From positions 1 to 64,000 of the forward strand of contig JAITGO010000019.1 in assembly GCA_031280615.1 (NCBI GenBank): a DNA stretch of 64,000 nt, in the 5' to 3' direction. This document shows, piece by piece, positions 24,436 to 32,742 of the stretch (the first letter of the stretch is position 1; the number at the start of each line of letters is the position of its first letter). The stretch comes from Desulfobulbus sp. (GTDB lineage: Bacteria > Desulfobacterota > Desulfobulbia > Desulfobulbales > Desulfobulbaceae). The notes beneath the pieces were generated by a model that did no database searches, had not been told where the DNA came from, and saw nothing but the letters and a program-made list of their open reading frames with translations. The position numbers were made by a program, and so were the translations under genes.

Positions 24436-24460
24436 GTGTGCCTCTGGTTGTGCCGTTGCT

Positions 24461-25834
24461 TTATTTGTTGGTCAGCATGTTGTTCAGCATGTTCATCTGC
24501 TGGGTCAGGTAGCTGCTCTGCGAGTTGAAGCCGCTCATCAGGCTTTCCATGGCCGAAAACTGTTTTTCCAGGCTGCTCTGGCGCTTTTCCAGCCGCAGTT
24601 CCATGCTCTCTATACGCGAGTCAATACGTTTGATGCTGGCGTTGATGCTGGTTTTCCGTCCCTGCAGCAGGCCGGTTGCGCTGCTCGTTATCTTGAACAG
24701 ATAGTCTTTGTATTGGCTGATAATGCCTTGCTGTTCGTCCGAATCGGTAAACAGGCTGACAATATCGCTCATATTGTTGTCAATTGCCTTGGTCAGCGTG
24801 TCGTTGTTGATCTTGAGGGTGCCGTTTTTCTGCGTTTCAAGGCCAAGTTGCGACAGGGTGGTGAATGCACCCGCATTGGGCATCGACTGGGTCAGCATGC
24901 GTTGCAACTGGCGTTTGACGGAGTTGACCCCCGCATCGCCGCCCAGCACGCCGCCACCTTTCTGCTCGCCGTTTTCCGCGGTAGTAACCGACTGGCCGCC
25001 GATAAAGCTCATGATGTCGTTGTAGGCCTTGACAAAAGACTCGATCGAAGCCTTGACGGCCTTGGAGTCTTGGGTGACGCTCAGGTTGGTGGTCGTCCCT
25101 TCCTTGGCCTGCAGCAGGTCGAGCTTCACGCCTGGAATGCCCTCGGCGATGGAGTTCGATTCGCTGTAAATATCAATGCCGTCCACACGAACATGCGCTT
25201 TTTGCGCCGTTTGGGCGGTTGTGATGCCGCCCAAACTCTCGCTACCGGCGAGGCCGCTGGCGTCAAGCGAAAAGGTCTGGGCGGTTTTCTGGCCGGTCAG
25301 CACCAGGCGGTATGGCGTGTCCGAGCCGTCGTTGATGATGGAGGCGGAAACCCCAAGCCCCGCCTTGTTGATGGCCTTGGCCACGTCTTCCAGCGAGTTT
25401 TCCGCGCCTTCAAGGCTGATGCTGTGCTCCTCGCTGCCAATCGTCAGCCGCAACTCGCCGCTGCCGAACTGTGCCGCCTGTTTGTCGACCACGCCCGTGG
25501 CAGAGATGGATTTCTGCACCTGGGCCAGGGCAACAACCTCCACCTGGTAGCTGGTGCCGGCAAGCGCGTCGGCGCCGACGGTGGCGGTCAGAAAGTCGGA
25601 AGTACTCTGCCCGACTGTCCGTTTGTTCAGTGTCGAGCTGTAGTTCAGATCCTTGATGGCGTCGGAAAAGGCGCGCAGTTTGCCGTCAAGTTCTGTAAAG
25701 GCCTGCAGGCGGCTACTGTGCCACGTCTTCTCCGTGTTCATGCGGTTGATAGGTGCCCGCTCAAGCGCCATCATCTCTTTGACAATGTTGGCGGTGTCCA
25801 GACCACTGGAAAGGCCGCTGAATTGAATACCCAT
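24461..25834 (-). CDS. fliD: Flagellar filament cap FliD
   Basis: 457 residues. FliD_N: MGIQFSGLSSGLDTANIV. The central variable region contains the FliD insert (TFSLDASGLAG). FliD_C has SFVKAYNDIMSFIG, LGLETQKNGTLKIN, NNMSDIVSLF and the helical end LEKRQSSLEKQFSAMESLMSG. It forms the filament cap that folds flagellin at the distal end. It precedes fliS and follows flaG with a 29-bp gap, so the three are likely one transcript. Confidence 0.95.
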   Translation of the reverse strand: MGIQFSGLSSGLDTANIVKEMMALERAPINRMNTEKTWHSSRLQAFTELDGKLRAFSDAIKDLNYSSTLNKRTVGQSTSDFLTATVGADALAGTSYQVEVVALAQVQKSISATGVVDKQAAQFGSGELRLTIGSEEHSISLEGAENSLEDVAKAINKAGLGVSASIINDGSDTPYRLVLTGQKTAQTFSLDASGLAGSESLGGITTAQTAQKAHVRVDGIDIYSESNSIAEGIPGVKLDLLQAKEGTTTNLSVTQDSKAVKASIESFVKAYNDIMSFIGGQSVTTAENGEQKGGGVLGGDAGVNSVKRQLQRMLTQSMPNAGAFTTLSQLGLETQKNGTLKINNDTLTKAIDNNMSDIVSLFTDSDEQQGIISQYKDYLFKITSSATGLLQGRKTSINASIKRIDSRIESMELRLEKRQSSLEKQFSAMESLMSGFNSQSSYLTQQMNMLNNMLTNK

Positions 25835-25863
25835 GGGGTTCCCTCCCGGTTGCGTGTCCGGAG

Positions 25864-26229
25864 CTAGCTTGCCATGTCGATAATGTTGCCCCGAAGCTCC
25901 TGTAAATGGGCGTGCAGGTGCAGCAGTTCTTCCGAGGGGATCTGTCGTATAACCTCGTCAGATTCCCGGTCGACAATTTTAACAACCAATTCTTCGGAAA
26001 GCTGGTCTTTTTCAAAACGGACGCTGTATGCGCCGTTTTCAGTGAGCGATTTAATTTGGTCCAGCAGCTCTTCCGGCTGCATGCCGGAAGATTTTTCGCT
26101 GCTGTCCGGCTGCGGCGGGGGCTTTGCGCGGTTGACGTCTCTGCGGTCGCGCTCCACCTGCGCCGCCGCCTGGTTGGCGACCCGAGGCACAAGGCCCGCG
26201 GCGTTGGTGCTGATGTTGTCGATGAACAT
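25864..26229 (-). CDS. flaG: FlaG family protein
   Basis: 121 residues. The C-terminal half is FlaG: VRFEKDQLSEELVVKIVDRES, then DEVIRQIPSEELLHLHAHL. The N-terminal ~55 residues are polar and charged. FlaG influences filament length; the mechanism is unclear. First gene after the flagellin terminator, so it needs its own promoter in 26230-26374. I see no clear sigma-28 or sigma-54 match there. Confidence 0.88.
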   Translation of the reverse strand: MFIDNISTNAAGLVPRVANQAAAQVERDRRDVNRAKPPPQPDSSEKSSGMQPEELLDQIKSLTENGAYSVRFEKDQLSEELVVKIVDRESDEVIRQIPSEELLHLHAHLQELRGNIIDMAS

Positions 26230-26374
26230 GTTCGTTGCCCTCTCTGTGCAGGCAAAAGGAAACCCGGTTCAGCCCGCCGGCTCCGCACAATGCAAAGGGT
26301 ACGGCGGGCGGCCCTTGTACCGGTTGCGTGCTGTGCCGGAGACAAGGGCATGGCTCGGCACAACACGCCCGGCA

Positions 26375-26419
26375 AACAAAAGCCCGCAGGGGCGGCCGGG
26401 CGGCCGTCCTCTGCGGGGC
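26375..26419 (-). terminator. Intrinsic terminator after flagellin
   Basis: On the minus strand a GC-rich stem GCCCCGCAG ... CTGCGGGC, with a further internal GGCC/GGCC pairing, is followed by TTTTGTTT. It lies directly after the fliC stop (26427), so flagellin is a single-gene transcript. Confidence 0.8.
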
Positions 26420-26426
26420 AAAGTGG

Positions 26427-27284
26427 TTACTTGAGCAGGCTCAGGGCAAGCTGCGGGGTCTGGTTGGCCTGGGCAAGGATGGAAACGCCCGCCTGCTGCA
26501 GAATGTTCTGCTTGGTCATTTCCGAGGTTTCCTGGGCAACGTCGGCATCCATGATGCGGCCCCGGGCGGCGCTCAGGTTCTCCGCCACGTTCTGCAGGTT
26601 GGCAATGGTCGATTCAAACCGGCTCTGCACCGCGCCAAGGTCACCGCGCTTCGTGTCAACGGTTTTCAGGGCATCATCGATCGCCGTTATGATCGCTTGA
26701 AACTTCGTGCCATCCGTGTCAGCGGCTGCCGCGTCTGTCAAGGTGGCGATATCGCTGGACACGTCCGCCAGTTCGCCAGTCATATCAGTCAGCGGAACCG
26801 TTATGGTATCCACATCGGCTGTTGTATTGGCGCCCACTTGAAAGACCATATCGGCGGCATCTGCGCCAAGGATCTTTTTGCCGTTGAACTGAGTCACATT
26901 CAGGATACGGTCAATCTCCGTGCCGAACTGCTTGATTTCATCGGAGATGGATTTCAAGTCGTCCCCGCCGTAGGTGGCCGAGTTGGCACCTTGGACCGAC
27001 AACTCGCGCATCCGTTGCATCATGTTGGTCACTTCCTGCAGGGCGCCTTCCGCAGTCTGCGCCATGGAAATACCGTCGCTGGCGTTGCGCGCCGCCTGAT
27101 TCATACCGCGGATCTGCGAGGTCATCCGGTCGGAAATAGCCAGTCCGGCAGCGTCGTCCTTGGCGGAGTTAATGCGCAGACCACTCGACAGCCGCTGCAT
27201 GGACCTCGACAGGGTCGACTGGCTGGCGCTGAGGTTGCGTTGAGCGTTGAGGGAAGCGACGTTGGTGTTGATTGAAAGTGCCAT
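26427..27284 (-). CDS. fliC: Flagellin
   Basis: 285 residues, a short flagellin: D0/D1 N-terminus (MALSINTNVASLNAQRNLS, LSRSMQRLSSGLRINSAKDD, MTSQIRGMNQAARNASDGIS), a brief middle (~100 residues, no large D2/D3) and the C-terminal D1/D0 (ENLSAARGRIMDADVAQETS, NILQQAGVSILAQANQTPQL). It is the only flagellin in the window. It is flanked by a terminator downstream, and upstream by a CsrA-type leader and a sigma-28-like promoter, so it is a late gene with both transcriptional and likely translational control. Confidence 0.97.
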   Translation of the reverse strand: MALSINTNVASLNAQRNLSASQSTLSRSMQRLSSGLRINSAKDDAAGLAISDRMTSQIRGMNQAARNASDGISMAQTAEGALQEVTNMMQRMRELSVQGANSATYGGDDLKSISDEIKQFGTEIDRILNVTQFNGKKILGADAADMVFQVGANTTADVDTITVPLTDMTGELADVSSDIATLTDAAAADTDGTKFQAIITAIDDALKTVDTKRGDLGAVQSRFESTIANLQNVAENLSAARGRIMDADVAQETSEMTKQNILQQAGVSILAQANQTPQLALSLLK

Positions 27285-27290
27285 GATATT

Positions 27291-27340
27291 CCTCCATGAA
27301 TATTGAATTGGCTTGTTATTTAGGTCGGCATCCTTGCCGA
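27291..27340 (-). promoter_or_regulatory. Putative CsrA-binding leader of fliC (hairpin loop AAGGAU plus SD site)
   Basis: In the transcript (minus strand) a hairpin UCGGC-AAGGAU-GCCGA (27340-27325) presents a GGA in a six-base loop, the classic CsrA target. About 39 nt downstream, the Shine-Dalgarno AUGGAGGA (GGAGG at 27295-27291, 6 nt before ATG) holds a second GGA. This two-site layout parallels the Bacillus hag leader. csrA-fliW lie just upstream in the cluster. Confidence 0.6.
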
Positions 27341-27482
27341 AATGGTAGGATTGCTTTTTTTCTTTTGAGTTTCGTTACTGTGTTTCCCGGTCGTGCTGGT
27401 GGTTGCGTTCTGTCGTCGGCCTCCTTTGGTTGCGGGCTTTGTTGGCAGGCCCGGTTGTCGGCGATAACCTCGTTTACTTTAC

Positions 27483-27510
27483 TTATCGGCCCGTGCTGTC
27501 CGCGGCATTA
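27483..27510 (-). promoter_or_regulatory. Putative sigma-28 (FliA) promoter of fliC
   Basis: Minus strand TAAT (27510-27507), 16 bp, then GCCGATAA (27490-27483), a perfect match to the E. coli FliA -10. The transcription start would be near 27476, leaving a leader of about 190 nt. Two other late-gene promoters in the window share the same N16 spacing. Confidence 0.7.
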
Positions 27511-27880
27511 GGAAAAAAATGTCGATTGATTCTTTTTTTGTTCCGGGCATCTTTGCCCAGCAATTTGGCATCCGGGGCGCAGGGTCTGATCGGCCAGTCG
27601 ATCAGGCTGAAAAGCAAGGCCCGGCCAGCGTTCTCGCCTCAACGTCCCGAACACCTGTTGGCCGAAAGATGTGTCAGCAGAGATGGCGATGGTCGCGAAA
27701 CACCGGACAGTGTGCTGCCGCTGGGGATGCTGTCCGTGATTTTTTAAATCTGGAGAGATAGCAGAAAGTTACAGGATGGAAAGGGAGAAGGCAAGGAAGA
27801 TTGCCTTGGCCAGGCAGGACGGGCGGTTATTGTCAGTGGCCGGCGATGCCAGAATCCCTGAGGTGCGTTGTTCGCACCGA
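27511..27880. other. Intergenic stretch between flagellin promoter and fliW terminator
   Basis: No credible gene. Short plus-strand frames here have no Shine-Dalgarno, no family similarity and oppose the cluster's direction. A small GTGCG/CGCAC hairpin lies at 27863-27877 just beyond the fliW terminator. Otherwise I see nothing. Confidence 0.5.
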
Positions 27881-27915
27881 AAGAAAAGGCAGCAGAAGGC
27901 CGTGATTCTGCTGCC
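27881..27915 (-). terminator. Intrinsic terminator after fliW
   Basis: Perfect 10-bp stem on the minus strand GGCAGCAGAA (27915-27906) with TTCTGCTGCC (27897-27888), loop of 8, followed by TTTTCTT. It lies 33 bp after the fliW stop and ends the csrA-fliW transcript. Confidence 0.85.
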
Positions 27916-27947
27916 ATGGATTGAGTGCGAACGGAAAGGGCGCGCTG

Positions 27948-28373
27948 TTATCCCACCTTCGGCAGCGGGGTCCGGGTATCGTAGCGGGAATCCTCAAGGA
28001 TGACCTGCATGGCCCTGTTGCTCGCCGGAGCATACAGAACGGGACCAGAGAGGTTGAGAGTGATCTCTTTATCCTCGGAGATGGAGACAATGGCCAGGAC
28101 AAAACAGTCGCCCTGGGCGTCGATGCCCAGCTTCTGCCGTTCGTTCTCGTCGGGAAGCACCAGGTAATCGAGAAAGAAGTTGGTCGGATCGGTGACGACA
28201 AAGGCGAAGTCCGGGTCGTCGACACATTGAATCCAGAAGAGCGGCCCCTTTTTTTTGCTTGGCATCACGATGAAATTTTTCAACTGATCAAGTCCGATCA
28301 ATCCCTCCGGGAAGTGCAGGACATTGGACGGATCGTATGTCACCTCGCCAAAACGGGTCTGTATGGTTTTCAT
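27948..28373 (-). CDS. fliW: Flagellar assembly factor FliW
   Basis: 141 residues: FPEGLIGLDQLKNFIV, FWIQCVDDPDFAFVVTDP, LPDENERQKLGIDAQGD and a C-terminal GPVLYAPASNRAMQVILED, the FliW fold. FliW binds CsrA and blocks its repression of flagellin translation; free flagellin in turn sequesters FliW. The ATG overlaps the csrA stop by 4 bp, so the two are translationally coupled. Confidence 0.95.
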   Translation of the reverse strand: MKTIQTRFGEVTYDPSNVLHFPEGLIGLDQLKNFIVMPSKKKGPLFWIQCVDDPDFAFVVTDPTNFFLDYLVLPDENERQKLGIDAQGDCFVLAIVSISEDKEITLNLSGPVLYAPASNRAMQVILEDSRYDTRTPLPKVG

Positions 28374-28615
28374 TTTTTCAACGTCCTGTCTGTAAGCTTG
28401 TCGATGAGGGTATCCAGGTCGGCCATATTCCAGCTGGCCGAGGCATCGATATTTTCCTGGCGAATACGGTCATAGACCTCCTCGCGGTAGATCTTCGTAT
28501 CCCGGGGGGCGTCGATCCCGATCCGGATGCTGCCGCTCTTCAATTCAATGATCTTGATTGTGATGTTGTCGCCGATGACAATGCCTTCACCGGGTTTTCT
28601 GGTCAGCACCAGCAT
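28370..28615 (-). CDS. csrA: Carbon storage regulator CsrA
   Basis: 81 residues: MLVLTRKPGEGIVIGDNITI, then SIRIGIDAPRDTKIYREEVY, the RNA-binding beta-strands with the key Arg residues. The C-terminal extension after residue ~60 is a longer helix (WNMADLDTLIDKLTDRT) than in E. coli CsrA (61 residues), as seen in FliW-controlled CsrA proteins. It represses translation at GGA sites. Located between flgL and fliW. Confidence 0.96.
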   Translation of the reverse strand: MLVLTRKPGEGIVIGDNITIKIIELKSGSIRIGIDAPRDTKIYREEVYDRIRQENIDASASWNMADLDTLIDKLTDRTLKK

Positions 28616-28789
28616 AATCGCACCTGTGGAAAAACTCGGGACAAGAGGTCCAGGGGGAAGGGGAAGCAGAGGGGCGAACGCTTCCTGGCAAGGGGAACAA
28701 CCATCCTTGCGGAAAGCATTTTTCCCTTGTCGGGCACTATTCAGTAAACGAGCGGGAAAAGCAATCGATTTTGATTGGTTGGCTCGCTC

Positions 28790-29764
28790 TTATAAATAGT
28801 CGAGTATCGAGAGCTGCGAAACCTTGGAGGTGACGCTCAAGGCGGCTTGGAAGGCGGTCTCCTGCTGAAGGATGTTGTTGAATGCCTCGATGGCGTTCGC
28901 ATCTTCGTATCGGGAGAGAATCTGTTTCAAATCGACCCGGACCTCTTCTTGATAACTCATCGTGGCATCGACCCGGGCGGCCTGGTTGCCGAGTTGGGCG
29001 CGAAGCCGCCGGTTTTGTTCGGCCGCACCCTCAAGATCGCCCAGGCTGGTCTGCATGGCGGCCTGGTCGTTGCTGCGAAGGGCTTCCTCCGCCTGGGTGA
29101 GCTCCAGGAACAGATCGTACCGTCCGGACTCGGTGCTGTTGTTCGCCGGGTTGGCAGGGTCCCAGGCCGAGGCGCCGAAAAAAAGATTGTTGCCGGTCAG
29201 ATTGATCTGCACCAATTCACCGGGAGTCATTTCCAGCATAGTGGCGTTCTCGTCCCCTTGATACAGGTAGGGCCAGGTCGACGAATCGTTGGGATCGTAG
29301 CTTTGCGGTGTGTAAGCGGAATTCTTTACAAAGGGAACGGTGTCCTCTTGGTAGCCGGCAAACAGGTGCTTGCCGTCCACCGTGCCGTTGGCGGCGGCGA
29401 GCAGTTCCTGGCGCAAGCCGGCCAGCTCGTCGGCGAGCCCGGTCCGGTCATTGTCGTTGAGCGTACCGTTGATGGCGTTGCTCATGATTTCCTTGGCCCG
29501 CTGCATGATGTTTTCCACATGCTTGAGATGGCCGTCGGTCGCCTCCATGGTATCGAGCGACTTGCCCATGGTGTCCAGGTAGCGATCGACATTGGAGAGT
29601 TGCTTGCGGGTGTTGAACACCGGGCGGATCGCGGCTGGATCGTCGGAAGGGGCGTTGAGTTTCTTGCCGGTGACGCCGATCTTGCGTAACTCTTCCAGCT
29701 TAAGGGCGGCATCGTTCAGCCGGGACCCCAACATGCGATAGGTTGTTCCTTGCGTCGCTTTCAT
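28790..29764 (-). CDS. flgL: Hook-filament junction protein FlgL
   Basis: 324 residues. Flagellin-like N-terminus (TYRMLGSRLNDAALKLEELR, KKLNAPSDDPAAIRPVFNTR) and C-terminus (LSRYEDANAIEAFNNILQQE, AALSVTSKVSQLSILDYL). The middle holds the variable region with GTVDGKHLFAGYQ. It joins hook to filament with FlgK. It starts 3 bp after the flgK stop, clearly one operon. The 174 bp after it contain no gene. Confidence 0.95.
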   Translation of the reverse strand: MKATQGTTYRMLGSRLNDAALKLEELRKIGVTGKKLNAPSDDPAAIRPVFNTRKQLSNVDRYLDTMGKSLDTMEATDGHLKHVENIMQRAKEIMSNAINGTLNDNDRTGLADELAGLRQELLAAANGTVDGKHLFAGYQEDTVPFVKNSAYTPQSYDPNDSSTWPYLYQGDENATMLEMTPGELVQINLTGNNLFFGASAWDPANPANNSTESGRYDLFLELTQAEEALRSNDQAAMQTSLGDLEGAAEQNRRLRAQLGNQAARVDATMSYQEEVRVDLKQILSRYEDANAIEAFNNILQQETAFQAALSVTSKVSQLSILDYL

Positions 29765-29767
29765 GGC

Positions 29768-31165
29768 TTAGCTCTTCATTTGAATGAGTGAATTCATCAG
29801 CTCGTCCACGGTGGAGAGAAATTTGGCCGAAGACTGGAATCCGCGCTGGAATTGGATGAGATCGATCATTTCTTCTTCCAGGGAAACCCCTGAATACCCA
29901 TCCCGCAGGTTTTGGAGCTGAATGGTCGCGTCTTTAGCTCCCGACAGGGCCAAGTCATTGCGGGCCGCCTCGATACCTACCGTGGCCACCATCTGGCTGA
30001 AAAAAGTGTCGAAGGTTTCGTTGGTGCCGTTCACCTTGTGGCTGCCTTCCAGTTGGCCGATGCGCAGGGCGTTCTCATTGTCGCCGGGAGCGGCCTCGGG
30101 ATTGCCGGCGGCTGCCACCTGGGAGGAGTTGGTGAGGGCGACCTTGAAATTGCGGCTGGCCTCCTGGTCCGGAGGCAGGGCGCTGATGTCGTCGAAAAAG
30201 AGGCGTCCGGTAACGCCGTCGGCTCCGTAGCCCGCAGCGTGTTCCGTATTCACCGCAGTGGACAAGTCGACGGCCAGGGTGTTGAGATCGTCGCGGAGGC
30301 CTTCCATGAAAACATCGCGCATCTCGAATATGCCCTTGAACTTGCCGCCCATGTTCTCCAGCCCGATGTCGCGGGTGGCGCCGGCGATGTTCAATTGAAG
30401 GTTGACATCCGTGCCGTTGGTGACGGTGCTGATGGTCGCGGCCGTGCCGCCTATGACTAGGGGCTGGCCGCCGGGCAGCTGGACGCAGAGCATGCCCCGG
30501 TTGTCGGGATAGGTCTGCACGCCCAAGGTTTCGGAAAGATCCTTGATGATCAGGTCGCGCTGGTCGCGGGCCGAGTTGGCACTCTGCCCCGAAGCCTCGA
30601 CCAGATTGATGCGCTCGTTGAGTTGGGCGACTTCAGCGAGTTGCTTGTTGATGGTCGAAACGCCGGCCACGATTTCGTTGTTCATGTTCTGTTCGATCGT
30701 ATCCAACTCATTGGTGATGCTGGCGAATGCCCCGCCTAGCAACTGTCCCCGCTGGATCACCGCATCGCGTTCCACTTGGCCGCTTGGATTGGCGGCCAGT
30801 TGCTGCCATGCGTCGAAAAAATCGTTGATTTGACCGGAGAGATTGTTCTCGGAGACATTGAAAATGCGCTCGAGCTCCGACAAGGAGCTCGATTTTCCGG
30901 TTTCCTCGCCGTAGTCGATGGTCTTGTTTTGGAGCTGGCGGTTGATGAATATGTTGTAATCGCGGGTGACGTCGGAGACGGTCACCCCCTGACCGATGAA
31001 AAAGTTGCCGAAGTTGAGCGACGGCACATTCGACAGTTGAGCAGTTTGCCGCGAATAGCCCGGCGTATTGACGTTGGCGATGTTGTTGCCGACGATCTCG
31101 ATCGACTTCTGATTGGTCAGCAAGCTGGTCTTGCCGGAATTGAGAGCGTTGAGCAAGCTGGTCAT
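29768..31165 (-). CDS. flgK: Hook-filament junction protein FlgK (HAP1)
   Basis: 465 residues. N-terminus typical of rod/hook proteins and FlgK (LLNALNSGKTSLLTNQKSIE, NIANVNTPGYSRQTAQLS). The C-terminus has LQNLRDGYSGVSLEEEMIDL and IQFQRGFQSSAKFLSTVDEL. It caps the hook and connects to FlgL. A sigma-28-like promoter lies about 110 bp upstream, fitting a late gene. The 269-bp gap upstream has no gene. Confidence 0.96.
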   Translation of the reverse strand: MTSLLNALNSGKTSLLTNQKSIEIVGNNIANVNTPGYSRQTAQLSNVPSLNFGNFFIGQGVTVSDVTRDYNIFINRQLQNKTIDYGEETGKSSSLSELERIFNVSENNLSGQINDFFDAWQQLAANPSGQVERDAVIQRGQLLGGAFASITNELDTIEQNMNNEIVAGVSTINKQLAEVAQLNERINLVEASGQSANSARDQRDLIIKDLSETLGVQTYPDNRGMLCVQLPGGQPLVIGGTAATISTVTNGTDVNLQLNIAGATRDIGLENMGGKFKGIFEMRDVFMEGLRDDLNTLAVDLSTAVNTEHAAGYGADGVTGRLFFDDISALPPDQEASRNFKVALTNSSQVAAAGNPEAAPGDNENALRIGQLEGSHKVNGTNETFDTFFSQMVATVGIEAARNDLALSGAKDATIQLQNLRDGYSGVSLEEEMIDLIQFQRGFQSSAKFLSTVDELMNSLIQMKS

Positions 31166-31278
31166 GGCGATAACTCTTTTTCTTGTGGTCCGGGCTGCCG
31201 GAAATCGGTTGATGCTCAGGTGGCGGATGGAGCGGTTTTACTCTGCCACCATAGCCGGCACACTGTTGCGTTATGATA

Positions 31279-31306
31279 CTATCGGCAGAAGCGGAGGAGG
31301 AGTTTA
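31279..31306 (-). promoter_or_regulatory. Putative sigma-28 (FliA) promoter of flgK-flgL
   Basis: Minus strand TAAA (31306-31303), 16 bp, then GCCGATAG (31286-31279), seven of eight bases of the FliA -10. Start expected near 31272, leader about 107 nt. Confidence 0.7.
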
Positions 31307-31434
31307 GGCTTCGGAGCGAGAAACTTGCGCGCCAACGCCCGACCCCGTCAGGCCATGGGGGCGAGGCGGAAGAAGGCCGCGGCCGGCGGGCGCGGTTGGG
31401 CAGGAGGGGGGAAAGAAAGAGAGGGAAAAGAAGC

Positions 31435-31788
31435 TCAGATCCGGCCGGAGAGCAGGCGGCCGTTGATCAGATTGTTTTGCGACAGGCCGCTCTGGCTGTA
31501 GGTAACCGGGACGGTCTTGCGGCCGAAAAATTCCATGGTTTCTTGAATCCAGTTCAGCGTCGCCCGGAACAGGTAGGCGTTTTTCCGGTTCTCGTGCCGG
31601 ATTTCCTGGGCGACCTTCCGGTCGTCGGGATGCAGTTCGGTCACACCGTTCAAGGCCCGGATCAGGACTTCCTTCCGCTGGATATCCGCCATCATGGCCG
31701 AGATATCCAGCGCCTTGGCATGCTCGCGCTCGTCGCGGATGATGTCGCGGAGCTGCATCAGCAAATTATGAACAGCGGCCCGGTCCAT
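31435..31788 (-). CDS. flgN: FlgN-type export chaperone
   Basis: 117 residues from the ATG at 31788; a TTG two codons earlier overlaps the flgM stop. All-helical (LLMQLRDIIRDEREHAKALD, MMADIQRKEVLIRALNG, ENRKNAYLFRATLNWIQETM), with the C-terminal SQSGLSQNNLINGRLLS resembling the FlgN tail. FlgN holds FlgK and FlgL for export. It overlaps or abuts flgM, the usual pairing. Confidence 0.82.
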   Translation of the reverse strand: MDRAAVHNLLMQLRDIIRDEREHAKALDISAMMADIQRKEVLIRALNGVTELHPDDRKVAQEIRHENRKNAYLFRATLNWIQETMEFFGRKTVPVTYSQSGLSQNNLINGRLLSGRI

Positions 31789-31790
31789 GA

Positions 31791-32078
31791 TCAACCCTCA
31801 ACCAGAAAGCGCAGCAGGCTGGAAGCGACCTTGTTCAGGTCTGGCTCGTACTGGCCGCTGGCGACCTGCGTCTTGAGTTCCTGCACGCGGGCAGCGCGTT
31901 CGGCGTCGCCGGTTCTGCCGGTTTCCTGGGTCATAGATGCTCCCTGCAGGGCCGAGGCAAAGGAGACGCCCTCTTTGCTTTCGCTCTTCCCTGTTTTCTG
32001 CGTGTCGCCGGCCTGGCCGATTCTATTGAGGCCGCCGATCTGTCCCATGCCTCGTAATCCAAAAAATTCTACGGTCAT
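31791..32078 (-). CDS. flgM: Anti-sigma-28 factor FlgM
   Basis: 95 residues from the ATG at 32078, preceded by AGGTG; an in-frame GTG at 32087 is the other option. The N-terminal half is Gly/Ser/Lys-rich and likely disordered. The C-terminal half is the sigma-28-binding region: ERAARVQELKTQVASGQYEP, then DLNKVASSLLRFL. It holds FliA inactive until hook completion lets FlgM be exported. It precedes flgN and is transcribed with it. Confidence 0.85.
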   Translation of the reverse strand: MTVEFFGLRGMGQIGGLNRIGQAGDTQKTGKSESKEGVSFASALQGASMTQETGRTGDAERAARVQELKTQVASGQYEPDLNKVASSLLRFLVEG

Positions 32079-32101
32079 CTTGGTCACCTAAGGTAAAAGT
32101 A

Positions 32102-32668
32102 TCAAGCTGCGGCCTTGGTATCCGCCACCCATTTGTCCAGCTTCTGCATCACTGCATCGTAGGTGGCGTATGAAATATCGGGCAACCAGTCGCCAAAGGC
32201 CTTTTTGGCCTCGGCAAAGCCTTTGTCGACCCCCGCCTTGATCTCGTCGATGCGGGCCGGATCGCCGCCGGCAATGCCCACGGCAAACTGAAAAATCCGC
32301 TCGGAGGTCTTTTCTACGCCGAAGTAGCCGTCATCGCTTATCAATTCCTGAGCTTGCTCGGGGGTGACGGTGGCGAGGTCGATTTGGCTGTCGCCGACGG
32401 CTATCTTGGTGTTGATGCCCTGCTCATGCAGCAGGTTGGCCACCAGGCCCCGCAACATGCTGAATCTGGCTTCGTCGTCGGCTGGAAGCTGGATGCCGCC
32501 GGAGTAGGTGACGGCCGTGGTGGATTCGCTGTGCAGGCTGACTGTGTCGGTGGTTGTCGTTTGGCCGCCGTTGTTGGCGGCAACCGACGATCTGGACACA
32601 TCCAAGCTGTTGCTCCGGTAAGCCAGCATGGTGCCGGAGATTTGATTCTGATTGATATTTGTTACCAT
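32102..32668 (-). CDS. Conserved hypothetical protein of the flgM operon
   Basis: 188 residues, no signal peptide. The N-terminus is Ser/Thr/Asn-rich (SLDVSRSSVAANNGGQTTTT) with a beta-like stretch, as in exported axial components. The C-terminus is helical (ISDDGYFGVEKTSERIFQFA, ARIDEIKAGVDKGFAEAKKA, SYATYDAVMQKLDKWVAD). I do not recognise a function. It is the first gene behind a sigma-28-like promoter and lies 23 bp before flgM, so it is a late flagellar gene by regulation. A secreted or filament-associated role is possible (inference). Confidence 0.7.
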   Translation of the reverse strand: MVTNINQNQISGTMLAYRSNSLDVSRSSVAANNGGQTTTTDTVSLHSESTTAVTYSGGIQLPADDEARFSMLRGLVANLLHEQGINTKIAVGDSQIDLATVTPEQAQELISDDGYFGVEKTSERIFQFAVGIAGGDPARIDEIKAGVDKGFAEAKKAFGDWLPDISYATYDAVMQKLDKWVADTKAAA

Positions 32669-32742
32669 GATTCCGCCTCCGTGCAGAATGTTCGGACCGT
32701 CCTGGTCCGTTGTGTCAGAGATGAAACTTCCTGTTGACTGTC

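Noticed and set aside
26290..26320. Sigma-54-like -12 (TTTGCA) upstream of flaG
   Set aside because: The matching -24 GG is missing (CGCCG instead), so no promoter was called.
28745..28795. Possible hairpin GAGCG ... CGCTC between flgL and csrA as terminator
   Set aside because: Short imperfect stem with a large loop and weak T-run; cannot be distinguished from chance.
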